Assembly (NCBI GenBank): GCA_019637795.1
Contig: JAHBUY010000001.1
Location: forward strand, 455,001 to 519,000
Direction of reading: 5' to 3'
Length of the DNA: 64,000 nt
Source of the DNA: a bacterium
GTDB lineage: Bacteria; Desulfobacterota; Binatia; HRBIN30; CADEER01
The notes beneath the pieces were generated by a model. The model worked only from the letters and a program-made list of their open reading frames with translations. It was not told where the DNA came from and did not search any database. Positions 49,065-57,907 of the stretch are shown in pieces; within the stretch, counting starts at the first letter, position 1, and each line of letters opens with the position of its first letter. The position numbers and the translations under genes are program-made.

Positions 49065-49823
49065 TCAAGCTTCGACGGGGATTCCGGGAGCGCGCAGAGT
49101 ACGCGCTGACCGAAGGGGTTCGGGCATCTCGTCCCACGTTCGACCGTCGAGCAGACGCCCGGCCTTCTTCTTGTTTTTGCCGCCCCATTGCTTGAAGAAG
49201 AACGCGACGCCTGCACGCGCGCACTGGTCGCGGATATCGATCACCCAAGCTGGATCCATTGAGCGCGCGCGATGACCGGACTCGCCACCAACGATGACCC
49301 AGTCAATGTTCGCCAGGTTCAGTTGTCGTAGCGGTCCCAACAGAGGCTCGAGCGAGAGGAACTTCACATGCGCGCCCGTCGTCCGCAGGGCGTCGACACG
49401 GTTCACGTAGTCCGCGTTCTCGACGCTCACGCCCACCCACACGTTCCTCGGCCAGTCGATCTCGGGGCTGAGCGCAGCGAGGCGCTCGGCGCGTTTCGTG
49501 AGCACCTGGAATCGATGCCAGTTCGCCCGGCGCATGATGTCGACGACGCGCTGGATGTAGTCGAGCGGCACATCCTGGTGGAACAGGTCGCTCATCGAGT
49601 TCACGAAAATTGTCTGCGGCCTCTTCCATTGGAGAGGCAGCGCCAGCATCTGTGGCTGCGGCGTGAGCTTGAACCCATTCCTGTAGTTGGCCTGCCCCAT
49701 GGCCTGCAGGCGCTCCGCCATGCGCTCCGCGTAGCAGTACGTGCAGCCGGGACTGATCTTGTTACACCCCGTAACGGGATTCCACGTAGACTCGGTCCAC
49801 TCGATTCCGGAACCGAAGGCCAT
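49065..49823 (-). CDS. DUF5131 (phage Gp37/Gp68-type) three-Cys protein
   Basis: A 252-residue protein beginning [20 protein letters not shown]. The signature [20 protein letters not shown] has three Cys in a C-x6-C-x2-C pattern and probably binds an iron-sulfur cluster in a radical-SAM-like fold. It continues with '[14 protein letters not shown]', [26 protein letters not shown] and '[20 protein letters not shown]'. These are the standard blocks of the Gp37/Gp68 family found in phages, plasmids and mobile islets. The function is not established. The TGATG overlap with the TcmP gene shows translational coupling. Confidence 0.9.
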   Translation of the reverse strand: MAFGSGIEWTESTWNPVTGCNKISPGCTYCYAERMAERLQAMGQANYRNGFKLTPQPQMLALPLQWKRPQTIFVNSMSDLFHQDVPLDYIQRVVDIMRRANWHRFQVLTKRAERLAALSPEIDWPRNVWVGVSVENADYVNRVDALRTTGAHVKFLSLEPLLGPLRQLNLANIDWVIVGGESGHRARSMDPAWVIDIRDQCARAGVAFFFKQWGGKNKKKAGRLLDGRTWDEMPEPLRSARTLRAPGIPVEA

Positions 49824-50755
49824 CAGCCCACCTCCCTGAGCAGATGGTTGGCGATGCGGAGCGCGATCGCCTTGCCGCGCTCATTACCGACCGCGAAACA
49901 GAAGAGGTACAGGGGGTTGTTCGCCGAGTTGCAGAGCGCAACTGGATGCTCGGCAACACCCGCAAACACCTGCTTCAGGCGGTTGTTGAAGTAACGGGCC
50001 ATGATGTCCATCGACGCCTTAACCTGGACTCGATCGTCGCCAAACAACGTGGGCTTCGTCTCGATCCTGTAGAACTCCTCGTACCAGTCACTCGTGCCGA
50101 GGAATGCGTCCATGCGTTGGCGCCAGGAGTCGGGGAGCTTGCCCGACTTCGGTGCAAGTCGGTTCATCCCCATCCCAAGCGGCACGAGCAGCCAGAGATC
50201 AATCGCCCTTGTCGCTGCGACGGCCTCGATTGTGTCCCACTCGACTTGCATGCCGTAGGGATCGAGGAACAGCACCGCGCGGCGCGACCTCCACGCATCG
50301 ACTGGGGCGCAGAGCTGCTTGATCACATCGTTCGCATCCCCTTGCCGTACGTCGATGTCGTCGGCCAGGGCGGGGAACTCCTGCTTCAGCGCCTCGAGCT
50401 GCCGACAGCGGCCCGGGCTCCGCTCGATGAAGATATACTTGTCGAAGCGAGGCTCGACCTGTAGGGCCAGTTTCGCCGAGCCGTCGAGCATCTGCCGGGA
50501 CGCTGGCTCGTTGAGGTCAGGAAAGAGCCGCCTTCCGGGTGAGCTGCTCGTTTCGCGCTCGCGGGCCGCACGTGAGCCCGTTCCAGCGAAAGCGTCGATA
50601 TACGCCTTTCGGAACGGCTGAGCGGCCGAGGGCTTGCCCTCCAGCGCCCGAGTGTATGCGGTCAGGTAGTCCTGGAGCAGTCGGAGCTTCGTCTGGGTCC
50701 AGTCCCCTCCGAAGCGGTGCGCCTTGCCCTTCGAGATCGGTCGCGGCTTCGCCAT
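49823..50755 (-). CDS. tcmP: three-Cys-motif partner protein TcmP
   Basis: A 310-residue protein from the ATG at 50755 ([20 protein letters not shown]). TcmP features are [20 protein letters not shown], '[11 protein letters not shown]' (a methyltransferase-like SAM-binding glycine loop), [15 protein letters not shown], '[13 protein letters not shown]' and [20 protein letters not shown]. TcmP proteins are named for their strict partnership with three-Cys-motif proteins such as the downstream DUF5131 gene, with which it overlaps by one base. The biochemical role is unknown, and the phage/plasmid context hints at defence or RNA modification. Local base composition is visibly less GC-rich than the neighbours. 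Confidence 0.9.
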   Translation of the reverse strand: MAKPRPISKGKAHRFGGDWTQTKLRLLQDYLTAYTRALEGKPSAAQPFRKAYIDAFAGTGSRAARERETSSSPGRRLFPDLNEPASRQMLDGSAKLALQVEPRFDKYIFIERSPGRCRQLEALKQEFPALADDIDVRQGDANDVIKQLCAPVDAWRSRRAVLFLDPYGMQVEWDTIEAVAATRAIDLWLLVPLGMGMNRLAPKSGKLPDSWRQRMDAFLGTSDWYEEFYRIETKPTLFGDDRVQVKASMDIMARYFNNRLKQVFAGVAEHPVALCNSANNPLYLFCFAVGNERGKAIALRIANHLLREVG

Positions 50756-50835
50756 CTGAGATGCGAATATACCTCGTAGGTGCGCTCCTGCCGCAAGGTA
50801 CGAAAGAGATCGTCGCTCACGATGCACCCCGATGA

Positions 50836-50941
50836 CTGCGCCGCATCCGGCCGTGGACCCTGCGCGTCTTCCTCGGCCTCTACCTCGCCGCCAAGCGGCG
50901 CAAGCTGCTGCGCCACCTGGCGCGACGCCGTCAGGCCGCGG
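50836..50941 (+). repeat. 106-bp direct repeat, right copy
   Basis: This is the second copy of 48692-48797. In its frame the sequence continues past the repeat as QAAAAAAGSGR and two TAG stops near 50967, which must be the original C-terminus of the squalene-synthase-like gene. The last bases also encode the C-terminal Ala run of the convergent cyclase. Confidence 0.92.
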
Positions 50942-53294
50942 CGGCGGCGGCGGGCAGCGGCAGGTAGTAGACGACCTCGGCCTCGCTGCGGCCGCGGACG
51001 CGGACGTCGTCGCGGCGGCGGAACGCGGCGGCGCGCTCGCCGGCGCGGTGGCGGGTGGTGGCGTCGATGGCCATCAGCGCGTCGAGGTCGCGGGTCAGGC
51101 TCTGCAGGCGGGCGGCGAAGTTGACGATGTTGCCGACCGCCGTCCAGATCACCTGGTCGGCGGAGCGGATGTTGCCGACGTGCGCCGACCCGGAGGCGAT
51201 GCCGATGCCGACCGTGAGCGGCGAGCCGTCGGGGCGGCGCGGTCCCTCGGCGGTGAGCGCGGCGACCAGCTCGTCGGCGGCGACGAGCGCGGCGCGCTCC
51301 TTGTCGGGCAGCGCATCGGGCGCGCCGAACACCACCATCAGGCCGTCGCCGCTGAACTCGACCAGATTGCCGCCGTGCCGGCGCAACACCGCCGAGACCA
51401 CGGCGGTGAAGCGGTCCGTGAGCGCGAAGACCTCCGCCGCCGGCAGCGGCTCGCAGAGCGCGGTGTAGCCGCGCAGGTCGACGAACATGACGGTGATGTC
51501 GCGCTCCACCGGCCGCAGGTCGGCGCCCTGCCCGATCGCCGCGGCGACGGTCGCCGGCACGTAGCGGCGCAGCGCGTCGCGCATCCGCCGGGTCTGCGCG
51601 ATCACCTCGCTCTGCGCGAAGTGCTCGAGGCGTTGCGACGCCGTCTCGCCGACCGTGCCGAGGAGGCGCACGTCGGTCGGCGTGTAGATGTCGCCCGAGC
51701 GCTTGCCGCCGAGGCAGAGGAGCAGCGCCAGCTCGTGCCCGCGGCGGATCGGCACGACGACCTCGGCGTCGAGGGTCTCCAGGACGGCGCGCTCGAAGGG
51801 ATCGAGACGCGCCTCGAAGGCGCCGGCGGCGCCGCGGGCCAACGGCCGGCGCCGGCCCTCGAGCGTGGCCATGAGCGGCCCGTCGAGCGCCAGGTGCGGC
51901 GGCACGCTGCCGCCGTGCGCGAGCAGCGGCGTGTAGCCGCCGTCGCCGCGGGCGTAGACGACGCAGGCGCGGGGCCGCACCAGCCGGTGCAGGCGGTCGG
52001 CCATGTCGCGCACCAGGCTCGCGACGTCCGCCGCGTCGCGCAACTGCAGGACGAGATCGTGCACGCCGGCGTCGAGCGCGTGGCGCTCGGCGAAGAACAG
52101 GCGCTCGATGCGCGGCCGCAGTTGCCGCTGGGCGTAGAAGATGCCGAGGCCGAGCACGCCCGAGAGGCCGAGCTGGCCGACGTTGGCGTCGATGCCGAGC
52201 AACTCCGCGCCGGCCTGCGCGGCGCGCGGGATGACGGTGACGCCGACGATGACGCCGCCGGCGATCAGCAGATTGTACGTGCCGGCGGTGCTGAGCAGGC
52301 GGTCGATGTCGAACAGATTGACGCGGCGGATGGCGATCAGCAGCGCCAGCGGCAGGCAGGCGACGGCGGCCAGGGTGAGGAAGTAGACGTTGATGTAGGC
52401 CGGATCGGCGGCGGAGAGCAGGGCGCCGATCACCGGCGGCAGCGCGGCGCAGTAGACGCCGAAGAGCACCCATTTCAGACGCCGGCGGCCGACCGGATCG
52501 GCGCGCCGGTAGGCGCGGGTCGCGATGGCGATGCACACCACCTGCAGCGCCGCGACCACCAGCGCCGCCAGGGCGTTGCCGAGACGCGGCGGCGCCGGCG
52601 TGCCGACGTACGCCGTGTGCAGGAGGCCGAGGACGGCGAACAGCCAGGGCCACTGCCGCTCGGGGACGGTCAGGCGGGGGCGGTCGGGGAAGAGCAGGAA
52701 AGCGCGCACGGTGAGCGGTCCGACGAGGGTCATGGTGGCGACGTGCAGCAGCATCGCCGTCCACGTCACCCACGGCGCGCCGCCGAAGTTGGCGACCAGG
52801 TAGAAGGCGATGTCGACCAACGCCAGCGTGAACGCCCAGGCGGCGGCGTTGTGGCGCGCCCGCAGCCAGAGCACGAGCGCCACGATCACGAACACCGGCG
52901 ACACCAGCAGCAGCGGCAGCACGATGTCCATCGAGCCGGGCACCACCGTGGTGACGCCGGGCGCGCCGTCGCGCAGGTAGGCGATCGCGATGGGCGCGCC
53001 GGTCGGCACCAGCTCGACGAAGCGGACGAAGAAGCCGGCCGGGCCGAGCCCGCGCACGTCGTGGCCGGCGACCGCGAGGAGGCGATCGCCGCGGCGCAGG
53101 TCGCCGGGCGCGCCGCCGAGCAGGGTCGGCCGGAAGGCGCTGACGATCGGCGCGCCGCCGTCGGGGTCGGCGCTGACGAAGAACGGCGGGTAGCCGGTGC
53201 CGCGGTAGAGCGTCACCGCGCTCGCCGTCGCGCACACCCCCCAGGCGAGCAGGAGGACGACGGCGATCAGGCGCTCGCGGCCGCCGCGGGTCAT
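50931..53294 (-). CDS. membrane class III nucleotide cyclase (paralog of the one at 44469)
   Basis: A 787-residue protein. One helix and a PDZ-like extracytoplasmic domain (RRGDRLLAVAGHDVRGLGPA) near residue 70 are followed by about eight helices. A GAF-like domain spans residues 440-580 (VHDLVLQLRDAADVASLVRD). The cyclase domain begins VTVMFVDLRGYTALCEPLPA near residue 600, with metal-binding Asp in FVDLRGY and FSGDGLMVVFG and N-x3-R in NIVNFAARL. The Lys that reads adenine is Glu here (NLVEFSGDG). The gene ends in an Ala run inside the 106-bp repeat. It is coupled by ATGA to the ceramidase gene downstream of its start. Confidence 0.85.
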   Translation of the reverse strand: MTRGGRERLIAVVLLLAWGVCATASAVTLYRGTGYPPFFVSADPDGGAPIVSAFRPTLLGGAPGDLRRGDRLLAVAGHDVRGLGPAGFFVRFVELVPTGAPIAIAYLRDGAPGVTTVVPGSMDIVLPLLLVSPVFVIVALVLWLRARHNAAAWAFTLALVDIAFYLVANFGGAPWVTWTAMLLHVATMTLVGPLTVRAFLLFPDRPRLTVPERQWPWLFAVLGLLHTAYVGTPAPPRLGNALAALVVAALQVVCIAIATRAYRRADPVGRRRLKWVLFGVYCAALPPVIGALLSAADPAYINVYFLTLAAVACLPLALLIAIRRVNLFDIDRLLSTAGTYNLLIAGGVIVGVTVIPRAAQAGAELLGIDANVGQLGLSGVLGLGIFYAQRQLRPRIERLFFAERHALDAGVHDLVLQLRDAADVASLVRDMADRLHRLVRPRACVVYARGDGGYTPLLAHGGSVPPHLALDGPLMATLEGRRRPLARGAAGAFEARLDPFERAVLETLDAEVVVPIRRGHELALLLCLGGKRSGDIYTPTDVRLLGTVGETASQRLEHFAQSEVIAQTRRMRDALRRYVPATVAAAIGQGADLRPVERDITVMFVDLRGYTALCEPLPAAEVFALTDRFTAVVSAVLRRHGGNLVEFSGDGLMVVFGAPDALPDKERAALVAADELVAALTAEGPRRPDGSPLTVGIGIASGSAHVGNIRSADQVIWTAVGNIVNFAARLQSLTRDLDALMAIDATTRHRAGERAAAFRRRDDVRVRGRSEAEVVYYLPLPAAAAAA

Positions 53295-54730
53295 TTCACC
53301 TTGTCCACCACCACCTGCGATTGCTCGAGCACGGTGGCGCCGGTGGCGCGGCCGTAGATCGTCGCCGTGCCCTCGTAGGTGCCGGCGTCGAACTGCTCCG
53401 GGGTGGTGAAGTAGGCGCCGTGGTCGTTGGCGAGCGACAGCACGAACCCCGCGAGGCCGGCATCCTTCGCCTGCTGCTTCATGATCAGGCCGAGGGTGGT
53501 CACCGGCTCGCCGGGCATGGCGATGAAAACGGCCTGGTTGATGCGCAGGGCCTGGAAGGGCAGCGTCTTGGAGACCCAGTTGCCCGGCAGCGGCACGGTG
53601 ATCGGGGTGTGCGTCGGCGTCAGGTCACAGACCGTGGTGCTGGAGTTGGCGAGCGGCATGCAGCCGGGATTGTAGCGCACCGCGGGCATGGTCTTGTCGG
53701 TGAACACGCCGTGCAGCGTGACGGTCGGATCGGTCGCGGTGGCGGTCCACAGATTGACGACGGCATCCGCCACCGGCTTGGCCGCCGCGGCGAGCGTCTG
53801 GCCCGGCGGCTTCTCGGGCGTCACATCCCCCTCGGCCCCGTTGGTGAAGATCGGCACCACCCCGGCGGGCAGCGCCGCGGCCACCTGCGACTCGATGGCG
53901 CCCATGTAGTCGGCCGAGGTCTGCAGATTGGCATCAGTGTACCAGGTGCCGTGGACGGCGAAGTTGAACAGCGCCGCGATCGGCTGCGGCGTGGCGCCGG
54001 CGGTGGTCACCTTGACCAGCCCGAGCTCGATGTCGGGCAGGCTCGGCTTCGACGGGTAGTCCTTGCCGCGCAGGCGGGTGGCGCCGTTCACCACGGTCGA
54101 GCCGATGCCGAGCCGCGCCGGTTGCAGGCCGGCGACGGCGGCCTGCAGGGCCTGCACGGCGGCATCGCGCACCGCGTCGTACACCGCCTGCGAGAAGCAG
54201 TCGGAGGCGATGATCTCCCAGGCCGCCTGATCGGAGACGCCGCCCGGTCCGGAATGGGTGTGGGTGGCGACCATCGCGAACAACCCGTCGGTGACGCCGA
54301 GCCCCTGGCCGACGCCGGCAACCTCGTTGCGCAGCTTGCGCGACATGCCGATGGCGTCGACCTTGACGATCGCCATCCGATCGGCGCCGTTGTCGAGCAC
54401 CAGGGCGCGCGCGTACAGCGGATCGAGGGCGCCGGTCGATGGCTTGAAGAACACCGCCGCGGTGCTCGGATCGGGATCGACGCAGACGCCGAACAGCGGC
54501 CCGCCGGTGAGCAGGATGCTGCCGTCCATCTGCCGCCGCCCGGCGCTGCCATAGCCGGCGAGCGCCACGCCATTCGGCAGCGCGATCGGTACCGCCGCCG
54601 CGCCCGCCGCGAGCGGACCGCTGCTGGCCGCCGCCGGCCCGGTGAAGGTCTGCGGTGTGGGCGGCTTGGCGGCGCAGCAGCCGGCGACCAGCAGGAGGAC
54701 AGCGGCGATGCGGGGGACGACGGAGCGCAT
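53291..54730 (-). CDS. neutral/alkaline ceramidase-like hydrolase
   Basis: A 479-residue lipoprotein candidate (leader VLLLVAGCCA). The family N-terminal catalytic domain is recognisable: GAAAVPIALPNGVALAGYGS, 'VDAIGMSRKLRNEVA', VATHTHSGPGGVSD with the conserved THTHSGPG metal and catalytic segment, 'NFAVHGTWY', and TNGAEGDVTPEKPPG. Neutral ceramidases split ceramide into sphingosine and fatty acid. The C-terminal Ig-like domain of longer homologs is reduced. The stop overlaps the cyclase start by four bases. A sphingosine-1-phosphate-lyase-like enzyme lies 8 kb away. Confidence 0.83.
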   Translation of the reverse strand: MRSVVPRIAAVLLLVAGCCAAKPPTPQTFTGPAAASSGPLAAGAAAVPIALPNGVALAGYGSAGRRQMDGSILLTGGPLFGVCVDPDPSTAAVFFKPSTGALDPLYARALVLDNGADRMAIVKVDAIGMSRKLRNEVAGVGQGLGVTDGLFAMVATHTHSGPGGVSDQAAWEIIASDCFSQAVYDAVRDAAVQALQAAVAGLQPARLGIGSTVVNGATRLRGKDYPSKPSLPDIELGLVKVTTAGATPQPIAALFNFAVHGTWYTDANLQTSADYMGAIESQVAAALPAGVVPIFTNGAEGDVTPEKPPGQTLAAAAKPVADAVVNLWTATATDPTVTLHGVFTDKTMPAVRYNPGCMPLANSSTTVCDLTPTHTPITVPLPGNWVSKTLPFQALRINQAVFIAMPGEPVTTLGLIMKQQAKDAGLAGFVLSLANDHGAYFTTPEQFDAGTYEGTATIYGRATGATVLEQSQVVVDKVK

Positions 54731-54785
54731 GGCGCGGTCATGATCCTGTTCGCGCCCGCCCGCAATCAGGGAAAACCCTAGCCTT

Positions 54786-54967
54786 GATGCGACAAAAGAC
54801 TTTCACCACGGAGGCACGGAGACACGGAGAATACTGATCTCGAAGCCCGCCCAGTGGTCCTCCCAAAGTTCATTAGAAATGGAGTGAGAAGAGCCCCCGC
54901 GCCTTCGCTATGGCACCGAGCCCTCCGTGTCTCCGTGCCTCCGTGGTGAGGAGTTTTCTGTCTCATC
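54786..54967. repeat. MITE-like inverted-repeat element, copy 3
   Basis: It has arms TTCACCACGGAGGCACGGAG and CTCCGTGCCTCCGTGGTGAG. Its central 90 bases match the reverse complement of the copy at 34033-34213 almost base for base, for example AGATCAGTACTC-type and GGAAATGGAGTGAGAAGAG stretches. So copies 1 and 3 are the same element in opposite orientation. There is no coding capacity. Confidence 0.87.
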
Positions 54968-54973
54968 AAGGCT

Positions 54974-55139
54974 AGCAGCCCGTTGAAAAGCAGGTCGGCT
55001 ACTGCGGGCGGGTCTCGTGCGCCAGCTCTTCGTTGCCGAATCCTCGACAAAACCGACCGCTTTGCCTCCGCTTCGGCGCCTCGATCTGGCGCACAATCCC
55101 TCGCCCTCGCGACGCCGCCTGCTTTTCAACGGACTGCTG
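54974..55139. repeat. second type of inverted-repeat element
   Basis: Outer arms AGCAGCCCGTTGAAAAGCAG and CTGCTTTTCAACGGACTGCT enclose an inner inverted pair (GTGCGCCAG / CTGGCGCAC). It abuts MITE copy 3 and fills the gap before the hydroxylase gene. A half-similar motif (TGCAACGGACTGCTGG) occurs near 877-893. It may be a miniature mobile element or a terminator. Confidence 0.75.
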
Positions 55140-55188
55140 AGCGAGACCACCTGGCGCGTTGCATCCGCATGTGCGCAAAGAACAGCGC

Positions 55189-56109
55189 ATGGACGTCCTG
55201 CTGTCGCCGCAGGCTCTGGCGCTGGCGGTGCTCGTCGCCGCGACCGTGGCGGTGCACCTGCGCGGACGGGAGCGCATGAGCCTCAAGCGCCAGGTGAGCG
55301 ACTACTCGACGTTCACCGCGCCGTACAACGTCTTCCTCTATCTCGCCTCGGCGGTGCCGAACCGGCCGTACCTGGACCTCGCCGCCTTCCCCGAGCTCGA
55401 GCTGCTGCGGCGCAATTGGGAAGCGATCCGCGACGAGGCGCGGGCGCTGCACGAGGCCGGCCACATCCGCGCCACCGAGGGACACGACGACGTCTACGGC
55501 AACTCGCTGTTCAAGAAGGGCTGGCGGCGCTTCTACCTGAAGTGGTACGGCGACCCCCTCGCCTCGGCGCGGCGGCTGTGCCCCACCTCGGTGGCCCTGC
55601 TCGAGCAGTTGCCGCGGGTGCATGCGGCGATGTTCAGCCTGGTCGGGCCGCGCAGCCGGCTCGGCAAGCACCGCGACCCGCTGGCGGCGTCGCTGCGCTA
55701 TCACCTCGGGCTGATCACGCCCAACTCCGACGCCTGCCGCATCCTGGTCGACGGCGTGCCCTACGCCTGGCGCGACGGCGAAGGCGTGCTGTTCGACGAG
55801 ACCTACTTGCACTGGGTGGAGAACGACACCGACGAGTCGCGCATCGTCCTCTTCTGCGACGTCGAGCGGCCGCTGCGCTGGCGCCTCGCCACCGCCGTCA
55901 ACCGCTGGGTGATCCGCCGCGTCGCCCCCAGCACCGCGGCGCGCAACGAGGCCGGCGAGCCGCTCGGCGCCGTCAACCGCCTCGCCGCCGCCTACTATCC
56001 GCTACAGCAGGCGGGGCGCCGGTTGAAGGCGCGCAACCGGCGATTGTATTACGGCCTCAAGTTCTCGCTGATGATCGCCGTCGTGGCGGCGATCCTGGTG
56101 TTGCTCTGA
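55189..56109 (+). CDS. LpxO-like aspartyl/asparaginyl beta-hydroxylase family protein
   Basis: A 306-residue protein with an N-terminal helix (QALALAVLVAATVAVHL). The Fe(II)/2-oxoglutarate dioxygenase core has GPRSRLGKHRDPLAASLRYH (first His and Asp-like ligand set) and 'FDETYLHWVENDTDESRIVLFCDVERP' with the second His and an Arg for 2-oxoglutarate. A second membrane segment ends the protein (LMIAVVAAILVLL). LpxO adds a 2-hydroxyl to lipid A acyl chains at the membrane; that role is inferred here. The ATG at 55189 is chosen for the MDVLL leader; an upstream start at 55159 is possible. The small downstream gene starts ten bases later. Confidence 0.85.
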   Translation: MDVLLSPQALALAVLVAATVAVHLRGRERMSLKRQVSDYSTFTAPYNVFLYLASAVPNRPYLDLAAFPELELLRRNWEAIRDEARALHEAGHIRATEGHDDVYGNSLFKKGWRRFYLKWYGDPLASARRLCPTSVALLEQLPRVHAAMFSLVGPRSRLGKHRDPLAASLRYHLGLITPNSDACRILVDGVPYAWRDGEGVLFDETYLHWVENDTDESRIVLFCDVERPLRWRLATAVNRWVIRRVAPSTAARNEAGEPLGAVNRLAAAYYPLQQAGRRLKARNRRLYYGLKFSLMIAVVAAILVLL

Positions 56110-56118
56110 GGGGACGCG

Positions 56119-56283
56119 ATGACCAAGATGCTACTGCTCGGCCTGGCGGCGCTGGCGGTGATCAGCGCCGTGGCGCTCGCGTCGCGGCCCGCGCCGGCGC
56201 CGCGAGACGGCGCGCCCGGCGCCGCGCAGGTCGCCGACGCGCCGTCGGCGCGCGACATCTTCCCCAAGGTCCTGAACCGCTGA
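56119..56283 (+). CDS. small membrane or exported peptide, 54 residues
   Basis: ATG at 56119 with GAGGGGACGCG just upstream, stop TGA at 56281-56283. The peptide is MTKMLLLGLAALAVISAVAL (hydrophobic helix or signal) followed by ASRPAPAPRDGAPGAAQVAD and ...ARDIFPKVLNR. It follows the hydroxylase gene with a nine-base gap and probably belongs to its transcript. No homolog is recognised. The clean start, ribosome site and signal-like head support a real gene. Confidence 0.6.
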   Translation: MTKMLLLGLAALAVISAVALASRPAPAPRDGAPGAAQVADAPSARDIFPKVLNR

Positions 56284-56311
56284 CTCGGGCGGCGGGACGG
56301 CGCCGCCGGCA

Positions 56312-56791
56312 TCAGCGCAGCGTCAGGCTCGGGATGTCGTCGCGCTTCCACTCCTCGTGGAAGAGCGCGCGATAGCCGATGTGCTCGAAGCGCCAGGCGC
56401 CGCCGACCTTGACGTAGCGGTCCTCGTAGTAGGCGCCGATGCGGATGCCGCGGTTCTCGCGCGCGTTGAACATGTAGTTGTAGAGCGCCCAGGTGCCGGT
56501 GGCGGTGGCGCGGCTGGTGAGCGCGATCTCGGGATGGTGCCCGTGATGGATCGTCACCGAGCCGCGGGCGTCGCCGAGCGACTCGCGCAGGAAGCGCATG
56601 ATCGCGTCGACGCCGGCGAATTCGTACGTTCCCGAGCTGTAGCAGACCGTCGCCTCGGGGATGAACAACGCCGCCAGGTCGTCCCACTGCTTCAGATCGA
56701 GGTGCCGCCAGTAGCGGTACTTGAGCTGCTTGATCGCCTCGATGTCCTCCAGGTGCTGGACGCGGAGAGCGAGCGCGTCGAGATCGGGCAT
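56312..56791 (-). CDS. SnoaL-like (NTF2-fold) protein
   Basis: A 159-residue protein: a helix VQHLEDIEAIKQLKYRYWRH, then 'DLKQWDDLAALFIPEATVCYSSGTYEF', a Gly/His-rich beta sheet (VTIHHGHHPEIALTSRATAT) and IGAYYEDRYVKVGGAWRFEH. This is the polyketide-cyclase/SnoaL-like NTF2 fold used by small lyases, isomerases and hydroxysteroid-type enzymes. Catalytic residues cannot be fixed. It is co-directional with the LLM oxidoreductase 32 bases upstream, so they probably share a transcript and substrate. Confidence 0.85.
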   Translation of the reverse strand: MPDLDALALRVQHLEDIEAIKQLKYRYWRHLDLKQWDDLAALFIPEATVCYSSGTYEFAGVDAIMRFLRESLGDARGSVTIHHGHHPEIALTSRATATGTWALYNYMFNARENRGIRIGAYYEDRYVKVGGAWRFEHIGYRALFHEEWKRDDIPSLTLR

Positions 56792-56823
56792 GATTCCTCC
56801 AGTGCGCGAGTCCCGGCGCGCGC

Positions 56824-57792
56824 TCAGCGGATCCGCGGCAGCACCTTGGCCTCGAACAGCCGCAGGCTCTCCCAGCCGATGGCGGGATCGAGGCCGCCCA
56901 TCAGCGGGTGGAGGATGACGCGACCGGTCTCCTCGGCGAGCCTGACGCAATCGTCGGGCGTGAGGACGGTATAGGCGCCGCTCCGCTTGACGTCGTCCAG
57001 GGTGTTCCCCGCGACGTGCATCTGCGAGCGCTGGTCGGGCGTCTGCCAGGCGGCATAGGTCTGGGCGTCGTAGAGGACGTGCGGAGCGATGCGCTGCCAG
57101 TCCCGCTCCGGGTCCTCCGACACGTGCACGAAGCCGGGGCCGTTGGGCATGCTGACGAAGCCGCCGTGGAAGCCGAGGCGCGCGCACTCGGCGGTGTAGA
57201 TGTCGGCCAGGCGCTGATCGCCGATCGCCGGGAAGAAGCCGGCGCGCAGCTTGGCGGCGCGCTTGGCGGCCTTCTCGGTCGAGCCGCCGACCAGGATCAT
57301 CGGCGGCGACGGCGGCGCCGGGGTCACCCGCACCGTGCGGCCGCGCCATTCGAACGGCTCGCCGGTCCACGCCTGGCGCATCGCCTCGACCGCTTCCTCG
57401 AGCAGCGTGCCACGCCGCTTGCGGTCGACGCCCGCCATCTCGAACTCTTCCTGGCGATAGCCGAGCCCGGCCACGAAGCCGACCCGGCCGCCGCTGACCA
57501 GCGCCGCGGTCGCCAGTTGCTCCGCCAGCCGGATCGGGTCGTGGAGCGGCACGAGCACGGCGGCGATGTTGATCTGGATGGTCTTCGTCCGCCCGGCGAT
57601 CGCCGCCGCCAGGGTCACCGGCGACGACATGAACCCGTCGTCGACGCCGTGGTGCTCGGAGAGCACGACGATGTCCAATCCGAGGCGGTCGGCCCACTCG
57701 CACTGGTCGAGGCAGGCCCGGTACATCTCGGCGTGCGTCGTCGTGGCGAACGACGGCACCCGCAGGTCGAAGCGAATTCCCACCATGGCCAT
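56824..57792 (-). CDS. LLM-class F420/FMN-dependent oxidoreductase
   Basis: About 322 residues with the luciferase-like TIM-barrel pattern: FDLRVPSFATTTHAEMYRAC, 'ADRLGLDIVVLSEHHGVDDGFMSSPVTLAAAIAGRT' (EHHG motif), and 'VSGGRVGFVAGLGYRQEEFEMAGVDRKRRGTLLEEA'. GGSTEKAAKRAAKLRAGFFP completes the core. These enzymes oxidise or reduce alcohols, imines or enones using F420 or FMN; which cofactor is used here is not decidable. The ATG at 57792 is used; a TTG 36 bases upstream would extend it. It forms a probable operon with the SnoaL-like gene. Confidence 0.88.
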   Translation of the reverse strand: MAMVGIRFDLRVPSFATTTHAEMYRACLDQCEWADRLGLDIVVLSEHHGVDDGFMSSPVTLAAAIAGRTKTIQINIAAVLVPLHDPIRLAEQLATAALVSGGRVGFVAGLGYRQEEFEMAGVDRKRRGTLLEEAVEAMRQAWTGEPFEWRGRTVRVTPAPPSPPMILVGGSTEKAAKRAAKLRAGFFPAIGDQRLADIYTAECARLGFHGGFVSMPNGPGFVHVSEDPERDWQRIAPHVLYDAQTYAAWQTPDQRSQMHVAGNTLDDVKRSGAYTVLTPDDCVRLAEETGRVILHPLMGGLDPAIGWESLRLFEAKVLPRIR

Positions 57793-57893
57793 GGGCGCGG
57801 GTCTACAGGTGGGGGCCGACGCGGTCAACGCGCCGGTCGCTCGGCGCGGCGAACGACGTTCATCGCCAGCGAACGCCGGAGGGGCAACTACTC

Positions 57894-57900
57894 AGGAGGT
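57894..57900 (+). promoter_or_regulatory. strong ribosome-binding site
   Basis: AGGAGGT lies seven bases before the ATG at 57908, a near-perfect Shine-Dalgarno sequence. It fixes the start of the dockerin/propeller gene. Confidence 0.8.
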
Positions 57901-57907
57901 TCGCTCC

